Shown here piece by piece: positions 9,143 through 17,760 of a DNA stretch of 27,570 nt; the first letter of the stretch is position 1, and every line of letters begins with the position of its first letter. Where the stretch lies: the NCBI GenBank assembly GCA_003158365.1, contig PMIW01000093.1:20891-48460 (forward strand), in the 5' to 3' direction. Below the pieces are notes generated by a model, which did not search any database, was not told the DNA's origin, and saw nothing but the letters and a program-made list of their open reading frames with translations. Source of the DNA: Ignavibacteriota bacterium. GTDB lineage: Bacteria > Bacteroidota > Ignavibacteria > Tepidaquicellales > Tepidaquicellaceae. Both the position numbers and the translations under genes were made by a program.

Positions 9143-9599
9143 ATTCGGATAAAGCCTTTATCAGAAAAATTTTAGTTTTTTTAAAAATACCGGGATACTG
9201 ACTTTCCCTGTTTCCGGCCACATTTAAAACCTCAATATCATTTTCAGTCAGCCACTTCAGGAATTTTCTTTTAGAAGGGTTCACTATCACAGGTTTATTA
9301 TTTTTCACAGCGGTTTCAAAAGTAAGCTTCGAACCGTCTCCGATGATTTCAGCATAATGGCCTAACCTGCAAAAGATTACGGTACCATCACCCGATAAAA
9401 CATTCTTAATTGTTCTTTCCTCATATTTCGGTGTCCGAACCTGCTTCAGCCCGAATTTCTTCAGTGAAATATCTTTTCCCGATTCGGTTAAATATCCTTT
9501 AGGACAAAATCCGCCTGTTTGAAACTTCAGCACTGATGCGGCTTCCAGCCCTGCCCTGTCTGCTCCTGTCTGTCCACCGGAAATAATTATTTTGAGCAT
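9135..9599 (-). CDS. Circularly permuted YpsA-type SLOG protein (putative molybdenum carrier family)
   Basis: This 154-residue protein matches the family annotated as putative molybdenum carrier, later recognised as a circularly permuted YpsA-like SLOG domain. The nucleotide-binding loop is IISGGQTGADRAGLEAA (residues 5-21). It is followed by GGFCPKGYLTESG, the TPKYEERTIKNV segment, an aromatic-free LGHYAEIIGDGSKLT turn, and NVAGNRES near residues 127-134, which is characteristic of the family. SLOG domains bind nucleotides or their derivatives, often as sensors; no experimental function is known to me for this subfamily. The gene ends in an 8-base overlap with addA, so it is the first gene of a likely SLOG-addA-addB operon. 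A role in repair is inference from this linkage only. Confidence 0.85.
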   Translation of the reverse strand: MLKIIISGGQTGADRAGLEAASVLKFQTGGFCPKGYLTESGKDISLKKFGLKQVRTPKYEERTIKNVLSGDGTVIFCRLGHYAEIIGDGSKLTFETAVKNNKPVIVNPSKRKFLKWLTENDIEVLNVAGNRESQYPGIFKKTKIFLIKALSEYE

Positions 9600-9663
9600 A
9601 AGACTATTTGAATAATTGAATTTAAACAGAATAAATGTATATTTAAATCCTATTAATTTCGGT

Positions 9664-9671
9664 CAAACTTA
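9664..9671 (-). promoter_or_regulatory. Possible Bacteroidota-type -7 element upstream of the SLOG-addAB operon
   Basis: The complement reads TAAGTTTG, an exact match to the TAnnTTTG -7 consensus, 64 bases before the SLOG start and downstream of the lipoprotein gene. I see no convincing TTG-type -33 element at the usual distance, so this may be chance in AT-rich DNA. It is the best promoter candidate in the 91-base gap 9600-9690. Confidence 0.25.
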
Positions 9672-9690
9672 TTATCGGAAGTGCAATTTG

Positions 9691-12141
9691 CTATTTTCTT
9701 TCTTTAGGATTTTCGATTGGCGATATATCTCCGGCATTTTTATCCTTGCCTTTTGGAGCTTTGTTTTTTTCCTTTTCCAGCAAGTCTTTTTTTATTTTTG
9801 TAGAATCCTGCAAAGCGTTCAGAGAATCTGAAATTGCTTTTAATGAATCAGGTAAAACTCCAGTGGAATCAAGTGATTTATTTGTTGTATCCCTCTTATC
9901 CCAAAGATTATAAAAATCAAGTTTCGGAATAACGGCTGAAGCATAAATGGAATTGGGAAAATCGGCTTTAAGTTTTTTGTAATAAGCTATAGAACTGTCT
10001 TTATTCTTGAATGCATTTTCATAAATCCATCCGACTGAATATAAAGACTTCACGTAGAATGAATCACGGGGATAATTATTGATTACGTTATGCAAATCGA
10101 TTAATGCGGCCGTATATTCTTCCTTAAGGATTTTATTTTCTGCAGACCGGTAAATCACTTCTGCGGAATCCAATGTTATACTCGTAAGCTGCAGTCCGAG
10201 CACACGCCGCGATTCATTTGAAAATGAGCTGACAGGATACCGCAAAATTATTTTCCTGTAAATTTCATTTGCAGTTTCATCATCATTCCTGTTTTTATAG
10301 ATTGTTGCAATTGTATAAAGAGCTTTAGCTGTCCTGTCGGGATTTATACTGTCTTCAACTATCAGGTTTAAATAATAAAGAGCCGAATCCGTTCTGTTCA
10401 GCTCATAAAGGAACAATTCAGCCATCTGGAAATATGAATCTATTTTTAAAAGCACTTTTGAAGTCTTTATAGAATCCTCAATATGAATTACAAGCAAGAG
10501 TGAATCTTCCGGGCTTAACTTCTTGACCTCGACCATATTTTGTCCTGTTGTATCGGTAAGATTTGTTTTTGATAAAGTATCGGTCGATATTTTCTTACCT
10601 GTAGTGTCTGTCATTTCTTTTTTCAATACTACATTAGAATCAGGTTTTATTTCGACTTTATTTGTATCCGATTTTATGACAACTTTATTTGAATCTGTAA
10701 TATCGAGTGAATCGAGCATAAGTGCTGACCTGTATCCTCCGCCCTTCGGATTCGGGTTTTCATTTCCCCTTGGATTTTCCTTGCCGTGCTCTTCGACACC
10801 TTTTTCTTTTTCTTTTATCTTCTTATAGTGAATAAAATCGGATTCGTTTTCGGGATATACGATTTTAGTAGTGTCTTTTATTACTGCAAGCAGTGCAAAA
10901 TATTTATCTAGTGCCGTAGTTTTTTTAGCGCTTATATTTGAATAGTCCGAAGCGGAATTTGTTTCCGTCACTTTTTTATAATTAATGTAGGCATTCAGAT
11001 AATTGTTCCTGATTTTTTCGGAATATTCTGCAAGGTGATAATAGGCATCTGCCGCAGATTTCGAGCCGGCATAATTTATAATTACATCGAAATATTTTGT
11101 CCTTGCATCGCTGTATTTTTTCTCCAGATACAAAGTGTTTGCAAGTTCAAGTTCGACAAGCTGTTTCATTTCCGGATAGTCCCTGTATTTACCGTTTAAT
11201 TTATCCAGAATTTTATATGATTCGGCTGTATTCCCGATTGAGTTTAATGATTTTGCTTCATTCAGTTTCGAAAAAAACAGCAAATCAAAATCCGATGTTA
11301 TATCGAATGCTTTTCTGTATTGCTTATCAGCTTCTTCCGGTTTATACACTGAATAGATTTTTGCAAGTATATATTGTTTCTCCGCTTTTTTCTCTTTATC
11401 CTTAGTCAGTTCGATTGAACTGATAAAATTATTTATTGCACCCGGATAATCATTTTTCATGATGGAAAGCACTGCGAGATCCTGAGTGATTTCCGATTTA
11501 ATTTCGTTGTCTTTTGTTGTCTTGAACAGATTAAGGAAAATTGTTTCGGCGTCGGCATTATTACCCATCTTTAGTTTGGTTTTTCCCAGATACAAAATTG
11601 CTTCATCATAAAGTTCGCTCTTGGTAAGTTTCGAAAGAAACTCATTGAATTTTCTTTCAGCCTGCAGGTATTCTCCCTCGTAATAATAGGATTTCCCGAT
11701 TAACAAAACGGCATCATCGAGGAACCTTGTGCTTTTGTTATACTGTATTATTTTAGAGCATCGCTCGATAACTTTAAAAAGTAAATCCTTTGCGGTCTGA
11801 GATACAGGCGGGGTAATATTCAGGGAATCCAGTCTCCTGTTATATGCTGTAATAGTCGAAGACCTGTAATCTTCGAGGGCGGCATCATAATCTTCATTTG
11901 CCATGTAAAACTTATTGAAGAATGTCCCGAACATTTCCGAGCGGTTGCCCATGTAAAAATAGGTTACAAAATCCTGGTATTCTTCATTAAGTGTAGCATC
12001 ATAATTCGGTTCGGGGTCATTTTCACCTTCAACTGATTCGTGAACGATTGATTTGTATGTTGTATAATTGCACCCTGATGCAAAAACAAACAGGAAAAGC
12101 AGAGCAAGAGAATATTTTCTATATTTAAATATATTCAACAA
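9691..12141 (-). CDS. TPR lipoprotein resembling T9SS component SprE/PorW
   Basis: This 816-residue protein starts at a TTG (12141), followed by a basic stretch (FKYRKY), a hydrophobic core and a lipobox ending ASGC, with Cys24 as the predicted lipid-modified residue. It contains helical repeats of TPR type, for example AVLLIGKSYYYEGEYLQAER, DEAILYLGKTKLKMGNNADA and the C-terminal VKSLYSVGWIYENAFKNK. The order near the N-terminus (a region ending in RLDSLNITPP, then KVIERCSKIIQ, then the LLIGKSYYY repeat) resembles SprE/PorW, the outer-membrane lipoprotein needed for type IX secretion and gliding in Bacteroidota. A linker at about residues 430-545 separates two TPR blocks and holds three 9-residue repeats of the form D-S/T-N-K-V-x-I-K (about 483-509), then DTTG-type repeats. 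The last 60 residues are charged and probably disordered. The T9SS cargo at 24051 fits, but a generic TPR lipoprotein is possible. Confidence 0.7.
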   Translation of the reverse strand: MLNIFKYRKYSLALLFLFVFASGCNYTTYKSIVHESVEGENDPEPNYDATLNEEYQDFVTYFYMGNRSEMFGTFFNKFYMANEDYDAALEDYRSSTITAYNRRLDSLNITPPVSQTAKDLLFKVIERCSKIIQYNKSTRFLDDAVLLIGKSYYYEGEYLQAERKFNEFLSKLTKSELYDEAILYLGKTKLKMGNNADAETIFLNLFKTTKDNEIKSEITQDLAVLSIMKNDYPGAINNFISSIELTKDKEKKAEKQYILAKIYSVYKPEEADKQYRKAFDITSDFDLLFFSKLNEAKSLNSIGNTAESYKILDKLNGKYRDYPEMKQLVELELANTLYLEKKYSDARTKYFDVIINYAGSKSAADAYYHLAEYSEKIRNNYLNAYINYKKVTETNSASDYSNISAKKTTALDKYFALLAVIKDTTKIVYPENESDFIHYKKIKEKEKGVEEHGKENPRGNENPNPKGGGYRSALMLDSLDITDSNKVVIKSDTNKVEIKPDSNVVLKKEMTDTTGKKISTDTLSKTNLTDTTGQNMVEVKKLSPEDSLLLVIHIEDSIKTSKVLLKIDSYFQMAELFLYELNRTDSALYYLNLIVEDSINPDRTAKALYTIATIYKNRNDDETANEIYRKIILRYPVSSFSNESRRVLGLQLTSITLDSAEVIYRSAENKILKEEYTAALIDLHNVINNYPRDSFYVKSLYSVGWIYENAFKNKDSSIAYYKKLKADFPNSIYASAVIPKLDFYNLWDKRDTTNKSLDSTGVLPDSLKAISDSLNALQDSTKIKKDLLEKEKNKAPKGKDKNAGDISPIENPKERK

Positions 12142-12217
12142 ATCGATTATTTATATAAATTATTTTTATTTAAATGTTTAATCAAGACAATTCTACGAAT
12201 TTTAAATGTTAAATTTT

Positions 12218-12235
12218 ATCCCGATAAATCGGGAT
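12218..12235. repeat. Perfect 8-base-arm palindrome in the divergent region
   Basis: ATCCCGAT and ATCGGGAT face each other across a two-base AA centre. As DNA this could be an operator for a dimeric regulator; as RNA it forms only a tight hairpin. No T-tract follows on either strand, so it is not a standard terminator. It could also be a small dispersed repeat of this genome. Confidence 0.6.
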
Positions 12236-12334
12236 GCAAAGAACGCAAATTTTAAATTGAAAAATAAATGCCCTTTTATACAAATTTCTAAATAATAAAC
12301 ACTAAAAACTAAACAAATGCGAATACGGTGCAAG

Positions 12335-12360
12335 AAAAAGTTAAAATCATATAACTTTTT
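12335..12360. repeat. Inverted repeat upstream of lon
   Basis: AAAAAGTTA at 12335-12343 and TAACTTTTT at 12352-12360 are perfect complements with an 8-base spacer, about 120 bases before the lon start. The low GC makes a stable RNA hairpin unlikely. A protein-binding operator or promoter-proximal element is more plausible, but A/T-rich inverted repeats also arise by chance here. Confidence 0.4.
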
Positions 12361-12478
12361 TAATAGATAGATTTTACTCTAACATACCTTTTCCTTTTTC
12401 CCGGCTTTCTGACTTTTATATCCTGTTGCGAAAATCTATATTTATGATTAATGTTAAAAATATGCTTAATTTGAAATA

Positions 12479-14914
12479 ATGAAGGAAGAAATAATTAAAG
12501 AAGAAATAATAGCAGAATACGATACAGATACTCAAAAAAACGAGAATATCAACCTATTACCTTCAGTTTTGCCTGTATTACCGCTTAAAGACATAGTGCT
12601 TTTTCCATTTACGATTTACCCTATACTGGCGGGAAGGGATTCGACAGTAAAAGCAATAAATACATCCGTGGAATCGGAGAAATACGTGCTTGTGCTTTCG
12701 CAGATAAATCCCGAAATGGAGGAAACTACCCCGGAGAATCTTTACACGACAGGTACGATTGCAAAAATACTTCAGGTGCTGAGACTGCCAAACGGGCTGA
12801 TAAAGGTTTTAGTTGACGGAATAGTACCTGCAAAGGTAGAGAAATTCCATAAAGGCGAATACATAACCGCCGAGGTAACAATTAAATTCACGCACTTCGT
12901 GGAGAATACCGAATTAATTGCACTGATAAGGCAGGCATCAAAACTTTTCAGTGATTACGTTACAAAAAATCCATCCATACCAAATGAATCGCTTGTAGCT
13001 TTCGATAATATTAAAGAAGCAGACAGAAAACTTTATTACATTGCATCGACACTGAACGTGGAAATAAAAAAGAAGCAAAAGATACTCGAGCTGAGCGAGA
13101 TATCGAAACAATATTATGAAATAATTTACCTGATTAATTCCGAACTCGAAATTCTGAACATAGAAAAAGACATCGATGCGAGGGTTCAGGCGGAGATGCA
13201 GAAGAACCAGAGAAGATTTATTGTGCAGGAGCAGATTAAAATTTTGCAGGAAGAACTCGGCGAAGGATACGAATCAGACCCCGAGCTGATTAAGATAAAA
13301 GACGAAATCGAAAATGCCGGAATGCCTGAGGATATCAAGGAAAAGGCACTGGAAGAATTCAATAAGATGAAAAAGACTCCGTCGATGTCGCCTGATTACG
13401 GGGTTATAAGGAATTATTTGGACTGGATGGTAAACGTTCCGTGGAATAAATTTTCGAAAGATAATTTCGATTTAGAGAATGCGAAGAAGATTTTAGATGA
13501 AGACCATTATGACCTCGAAAAGCCTAAGGAGAGAATACTTGAGCTGATGGCAGTTTTAAAATTGCTTAAGGGAAAGAATATTAAGAAATCCCCGAAAGGA
13601 CAGATACTTTGTTTTGTAGGTCCTCCGGGAGTAGGGAAAACTTCACTTGGTAAATCGATAGCAAGGGCTTTGAACAGGAAATTCACGAGGCTATCGGTAG
13701 GCGGTGTAAGGGATGAAGCGGAAATACGAGGGCACAGAAGGACATACATTGGCTCGATGCCCGGAAAAATAATACAGGCGATGAGGAAGACGGGTTCAAG
13801 CAATCCGGTAGTGCTGATTGATGAAATAGATAAGATGGGAAATGATTTCAGGGGTGACCCTGCGAGTGCAATGCTGGAGGTGCTGGACCCAGAGCAGAAC
13901 AATACATTTAATGACCATTATTTAGATATAGATTATGATTTATCGAATGTGCTTTTCATTACGACTGCAAATGTGCAATACAACATTCCCCTGCCGCTGC
14001 AGGACAGGATGGAAATAATCGAGATGAGGAGCTATCTTGATTTCGAAAAAATGGAGATTGCGAAGAGGCACATTCTGCCGAAAGAAATTAGCGAGCACGG
14101 GTTGAATGTTAATAATATTAAATTTCCCGATGATATAATTCTGAAAATAATTCACGAATATACGAAAGAAGCAGGAGTAAGAAATTTAGAGCGCGAGCTG
14201 ACTTCGATTATCAGAAAAGTTACAAAAGAAAAAGTTTCGCAGAAGAAAAAATCAGAAAAGAGTATTACAATAACACCGGAGCTCGTGGAAAAATATCTCG
14301 GCGTACCAAAATACGAAAACAAGAGTGCTGAAAAAGATGAGAAGTCGAAAATCGGCACTGTATACGGACTTGCGTGGACATCTATGGGAGGAGATATACT
14401 GAATGTGGATGTAACTGTAATGAAAGGCACGAATAAATTTTTGCTTACCGGGCAGCTTGGCGATGTGATGAAGGAATCTGCGCAGGCGGGATTGTCATAT
14501 ATACGCTCGAATGCAAAGAAATTCGGTATACCCGATAATTATTTCAAGGATAAGGAAATACACATTCACCTTCCCGAAGGAGCAATACCAAAAGACGGAC
14601 CATCCGCAGGAATAACGATGGTAATGGCAATGCTTTCGGCAATCACGAAAACGCCCGCCAGAACAGACATTGCGATGACGGGAGAAATCACGCTAAGAGG
14701 AAAAGTTTTGCCAATAGGCGGACTGAACGAAAAATTGCTTGCGGCGCTGAGGAGCGGGATAAAAACTGTTTTAATTCCGAAAGAAAACAAGAAAAACCTT
14801 ACTGAAATCTCGAAAGATATTACGGAAAAATTAAAATTGATTACGGTAGAGAACATAGACGACGCATTGCAATATGTATTCGGAAAATCAAAAATTACTT
14901 TTAAGAAAATCTAA
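12479..14914 (+). CDS. lon: ATP-dependent protease Lon (LonA)
   Basis: This 811-residue protein is a LonA protease, a cytoplasmic hexamer that unfolds and degrades damaged and regulatory proteins. Domains in order: the substrate-binding N domain starting around LPVLPLKDIVLFPF (residues 30-45), a coiled-coil linker (about 200-270), an AAA+ module with Walker A GPPGVGKTS (residues 381-389) and Walker B VVLIDEIDKMG, and the serine protease domain. The catalytic dyad is Ser709 in KDGPSAG and Lys752 in GGLNEKLLAALR, 43 residues apart as in E. coli Lon (679/722). Length is normal. The ATG at 12479 has no clear Shine-Dalgarno. It opens the long rightward gene run, with dnaX 17 bases after its stop. 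Confidence 0.98.
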   Translation: MKEEIIKEEIIAEYDTDTQKNENINLLPSVLPVLPLKDIVLFPFTIYPILAGRDSTVKAINTSVESEKYVLVLSQINPEMEETTPENLYTTGTIAKILQVLRLPNGLIKVLVDGIVPAKVEKFHKGEYITAEVTIKFTHFVENTELIALIRQASKLFSDYVTKNPSIPNESLVAFDNIKEADRKLYYIASTLNVEIKKKQKILELSEISKQYYEIIYLINSELEILNIEKDIDARVQAEMQKNQRRFIVQEQIKILQEELGEGYESDPELIKIKDEIENAGMPEDIKEKALEEFNKMKKTPSMSPDYGVIRNYLDWMVNVPWNKFSKDNFDLENAKKILDEDHYDLEKPKERILELMAVLKLLKGKNIKKSPKGQILCFVGPPGVGKTSLGKSIARALNRKFTRLSVGGVRDEAEIRGHRRTYIGSMPGKIIQAMRKTGSSNPVVLIDEIDKMGNDFRGDPASAMLEVLDPEQNNTFNDHYLDIDYDLSNVLFITTANVQYNIPLPLQDRMEIIEMRSYLDFEKMEIAKRHILPKEISEHGLNVNNIKFPDDIILKIIHEYTKEAGVRNLERELTSIIRKVTKEKVSQKKKSEKSITITPELVEKYLGVPKYENKSAEKDEKSKIGTVYGLAWTSMGGDILNVDVTVMKGTNKFLLTGQLGDVMKESAQAGLSYIRSNAKKFGIPDNYFKDKEIHIHLPEGAIPKDGPSAGITMVMAMLSAITKTPARTDIAMTGEITLRGKVLPIGGLNEKLLAALRSGIKTVLIPKENKKNLTEISKDITEKLKLITVENIDDALQYVFGKSKITFKKI

Positions 14915-14931
14915 CGAATTTAAGATAAAAA

Positions 14932-16203
14932 ATGTCAGAATACAAAGTATCAGCATTAAAATACAGGCCTCAGAATTACGCTGATGTGTGCTCGCAGGAA
15001 TTTGTAACGCAGACTCTGAAAAACGCAAAGCTTGCGGGAAAAATCGCGCATTCATATCTGCTCAGCGGACCGAGAGGTGTAGGAAAGACAACGATAGCAA
15101 GGATTTTCGCAAAGGCGTTAAACTGCACGAATTCGAAAGACGGCGAGCCATGCAACAAATGTGAATCGTGCATTGAAATTACGAAATGTGTGCATCCCGA
15201 TGTATTCGAACTCGACGCTGCATCGAACCGCGGAATAGACGATGTGCGCGCAATTCAGGATGCAGCTAAATACGCACCGCTCAAGGCAAAATATAAATTC
15301 TTCATAGTAGATGAAGTGCACATGCTGACTCTTCAGGCATTCAATGCGATGCTAAAGATATTGGAAGAGCCGCCCGAATATCTTGTATTCATACTTGCAA
15401 CAACTAATCCCGAAAAAATTCCGCAGACAATACTGAGCCGCTGCCAGAGATTTGCTTTACACAAGCTAAAGATAAAGGAAATTTCGGACCAGTTAAAGAA
15501 AATAGCCGAAGCGGAAAAAATAACAATAGACGAAGAGTCACTTTTTCTGATTGCAAAACTCGGAGACGGAGCATTGAGGGATTCACTCGGAATTTTCGAC
15601 ATGGCAATTTCATATTGCGGGAATGAAATCAGTTACCGTGAATTAAAGGGATTTCTGAACCTGCCCGATAAAGAAATTTATTTTAATATATCCGGTTACA
15701 TAAAAAATGAAAATGCAAAGGAACTTCTGAACTACCTGAATTACCTGCAGGACCAGGGATTCGATTTACAGACATTTTACAACGGGCTGACGGAGCATTT
15801 CAGGAATATACTGGTGATAAAGACGACGGATAAACCCGAACTGCTGGATGAATCCGATTTTATTAAGAAAAAATACGTCGAAGAATCCGCAAACTTCACG
15901 CTGGAGCAGGCTCTCAGGATACTTAAGATAATATTCGATAATGAAACGAGATACAAATATTCGGCAAACCAGAAAATATTATTGGAGTCAATGCTTGTTG
16001 AAATATGCAGGATAAATAAAGAAGTAGTTGACCTTTCGGAACTGATTTCAGGACTTGAGGCACTCAAAAAAAAAAGTCCTGACATAGGAGAGACTCATAT
16101 CAGGTTTAATCCGGTTAAAAAAGACGATAAGCCAAAAACAGAGAGTGAGCTCGAGAAGCAACTGAAAGAATTATTTGATGCTGAAGAATTTAAGATGGAA
16201 TAG
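14932..16203 (+). CDS. dnaX: DNA polymerase III gamma/tau subunit (short DnaX)
   Basis: This 423-residue protein is the ATPase of the clamp loader. It has ALKYRPQNYADV at the N-terminus, Walker A GPRGVGKTT (Lys52), a four-cysteine zinc module (Cys65, Cys74, Cys77, Cys80), the DAASNRGIDDVR segment, Walker B FIVDEVHML and sensor ILSRCQRF. The helical collar domain runs to about residue 365. At 423 residues it lacks the long tau-specific C-terminal domains that in E. coli bind the DnaB helicase and polymerase core. Residues 379-381 are encoded in an A10 run (16066-16075). A one-base shift in either direction reaches a stop within a few codons, giving 383- or 384-residue products, so a second shorter form is possible. 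The remaining tail is charged and ends in ELEKQLKELFDAEEF. It follows lon by 17 bases and precedes the agmatinase gene by 4. Confidence 0.95.
   Translation: MSEYKVSALKYRPQNYADVCSQEFVTQTLKNAKLAGKIAHSYLLSGPRGVGKTTIARIFAKALNCTNSKDGEPCNKCESCIEITKCVHPDVFELDAASNRGIDDVRAIQDAAKYAPLKAKYKFFIVDEVHMLTLQAFNAMLKILEEPPEYLVFILATTNPEKIPQTILSRCQRFALHKLKIKEISDQLKKIAEAEKITIDEESLFLIAKLGDGALRDSLGIFDMAISYCGNEISYRELKGFLNLPDKEIYFNISGYIKNENAKELLNYLNYLQDQGFDLQTFYNGLTEHFRNILVIKTTDKPELLDESDFIKKKYVEESANFTLEQALRILKIIFDNETRYKYSANQKILLESMLVEICRINKEVVDLSELISGLEALKKKSPDIGETHIRFNPVKKDDKPKTESELEKQLKELFDAEEFKME
16066..16075 (+). other. A10 slippage-prone run in dnaX
   Basis: Ten consecutive A occur in frame as AAA AAA AAA A, followed by GT. 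The -1 frame meets TGA at 16080-16082 and the +1 frame meets TAG at 16085-16087. In E. coli and Thermus, dnaX uses A-rich slippery runs to make gamma from tau. No strong downstream stem-loop is obvious here. The run is the longest A run I noticed in the window, although A8-A9 runs occur in other genes. Confidence 0.5.
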
Positions 16204-16207
16204 CAAA

Positions 16208-17095
16208 ATGAAGTATTACGACATAAAGAAAAATTTCCTTGCAATAGAAGAAGAATTTTCTTCCTATGGGAAATCAAAAATTGCAATACTCCCCGTTCCA
16301 TACGAGGCAACAACTTCATACGGAAAAGGAACGTCTAAGGGACCGGCTGCAATTTTAGATGCTTCACACTTCGTGGAATTTTTCGATGAAGAGATGAACA
16401 GGGAGCTATGCTTTGAAAAAGGGATTTGTTCTTTATTTCCTCTCGATGTAAAAGACAAAAAAGGAAAAACGGCCCTTGATTTTATATACAAAAATGTTGT
16501 TGAGTTAATAAAGAATAAAAAGTTTGTGGTGACTCTCGGCGGCGAGCATACGATTTCGACTGCCCCGATTAAGGCACACTTTGATAATTACAGGGATTTA
16601 TCTGTACTTCATTTCGATGCTCATTCGGATTTAAGGGATGAATACGAAAATACAAAATACTCGCACGCCTGTTTTGCATCGAGAGTTGCAGAATTCACGA
16701 CGGATATAACACAAGTCGGAATAAGGGCGCAGTGTATTGAAGAGTACAAGTTCATAAAGGAAAAAGGAATCAGAACTTTTTACGCATACGAAATTCACAA
16801 CGGAAAATACGGTAAGAACTGGGAAGACAAAGTTATAAGCACACTAAAGAAAAATGTTTATGTAACATTTGATATAGATTATTTTGACCCGTCAATTATG
16901 CCGTCGACAGGTACACCGGAGCCCGACGGATTTTTATGGAGTGAAACTATGAAGTTATTAAAGAAGTTAGGGGAAAGAAAAAATGTAGTTGGATTCGATG
17001 TCGTGGAGCTTGCGCCTGTAAAGAGTTTTCCGTATCCGGATTTTCTAACAGCAAAATTAATTTATAAAATGTTAAATTATTTTATAAAAAAATGA
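16208..17095 (+). CDS. speB: Agmatinase-type ureohydrolase
   Basis: I take the ATG at 16208 as start (295 residues), 4 bases after the dnaX stop; an in-frame ATG at 16175 lies inside dnaX and adds residues unlike the family. The protein is a binuclear manganese ureohydrolase. The metal ligands are His114 in LGGEHTIS, Asp137, His139 and Asp141 in HFDAHSDLRDEY, and Asp222 and Asp224 in TFDIDYFDPSIMPSTG. PVPYEATTSYGKGTSKGP at the N-terminus is typical of agmatinases, which split agmatine into putrescine and urea. Related enzymes (guanidinobutyrase, arginase) share these motifs, so substrate is likely but not proven. No arginine decarboxylase lies in the window. The stop overlaps the nth start as ATGA, so the two are co-translated. 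Confidence 0.88.
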   Translation: MKYYDIKKNFLAIEEEFSSYGKSKIAILPVPYEATTSYGKGTSKGPAAILDASHFVEFFDEEMNRELCFEKGICSLFPLDVKDKKGKTALDFIYKNVVELIKNKKFVVTLGGEHTISTAPIKAHFDNYRDLSVLHFDAHSDLRDEYENTKYSHACFASRVAEFTTDITQVGIRAQCIEEYKFIKEKGIRTFYAYEIHNGKYGKNWEDKVISTLKKNVYVTFDIDYFDPSIMPSTGTPEPDGFLWSETMKLLKKLGERKNVVGFDVVELAPVKSFPYPDFLTAKLIYKMLNYFIKK

Positions 17096-17757
17096 ACAAG
17101 ACACAATTAACCGGAAAGGTAAAAGAAATATTAAAATTAACAGGGAAAGAATATCCCGAAGCAAGGACTCATCTTGATTTCAAGAGTCCTTTTGAACTGC
17201 TGATATCAACAGTGCTTGCAGCGCAGTGCACTGATGTAAGGATTAACATGACAATGCCGCCTCTTTACAAGAAAAAATATAAATCACCGCAGGATGTTTT
17301 AAAAGACGGGCTGACAAATTTTACGAAAGAGATTAAATCAATCACTTTCTTCAACAGCAAAGCAAAAGCCGTTATGGCAATGTGCGAGCAGATGATAAAA
17401 GAATTCAAAGGCAAGGTTCCTGATACGATGGAAGGGCTTACAAGTTTAAGCGGAGTGGGTAGAAAATCTGCAAGCGTGATACTTGGAAACTGTTTCGGGA
17501 AGAAGGATGTAATTATTGTTGACACGCACGTAAAACGAGTCTCAGAAAGGCTTGGGTTAACAAAGAGTAAAGAACCCGAAAAAATCGAAACGGAACTGAA
17601 AGAGATAGTCCCGCCCGAAGAGCAGTTCAACTATTCACTGAGAATCGGAGAACACGGAAGGCAGATTTGCGATGCGAAGAAACCAAAATGCGCAGAATGC
17701 TTTTTGGGAGATTTATGTCCTTCTAAAAAATTATTTATAGATAAAGTTAAAAAATAA
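17092..17757 (+). CDS. nth: Endonuclease III (DNA glycosylase/AP lyase)
   Basis: This 221-residue protein removes oxidised pyrimidines from DNA and cleaves at the abasic site. It shows the FELLISTVLAAQCTD segment, the helix-hairpin-helix LSGVGRKSASVIL with catalytic Lys125, the conserved Asp144 in VDTHVKR, and a C-terminal 4Fe-4S loop of Cys193, Cys200, Cys203 and Cys209 with the standard 6-2-5 spacing. Length is usual for Nth. It overlaps the agmatinase gene by four bases (ATGA) and is followed after 3 bases by the KdsC-type gene, so it sits in the middle of a tight operon. All catalytic residues are present. Confidence 0.97.
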   Translation: MNKTQLTGKVKEILKLTGKEYPEARTHLDFKSPFELLISTVLAAQCTDVRINMTMPPLYKKKYKSPQDVLKDGLTNFTKEIKSITFFNSKAKAVMAMCEQMIKEFKGKVPDTMEGLTSLSGVGRKSASVILGNCFGKKDVIIVDTHVKRVSERLGLTKSKEPEKIETELKEIVPPEEQFNYSLRIGEHGRQICDAKKPKCAECFLGDLCPSKKLFIDKVKK

Positions 17758-17760
17758 AAA

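Larger units (their letters stand above)
12142..12478. other. Divergent intergenic region between the TPR lipoprotein gene and lon
   Basis: These 337 bases carry no gene that I can support. The region must hold promoters for both directions, since the leftward lipoprotein gene and the rightward lon gene start at its edges. It contains an 18-base palindrome (12218-12235) and a 9-base-arm inverted repeat (12335-12360). It is strongly AT-rich, with A-tracts near 12260-12310. I could not place a convincing -33/-7 pair; TATATTTA about 40 bases before lon differs from the Bacteroidota -7 consensus by one base. No CIRCE or sigma-32-type heat-shock element was recognised. Confidence 0.6.

Noticed and set aside
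16175..16207. Upstream in-frame ATG for the agmatinase gene
   Set aside because: It lies within the end of dnaX and adds 11 residues unlike the family; the ATG at 16208, 4 bases after the dnaX stop, fits better.
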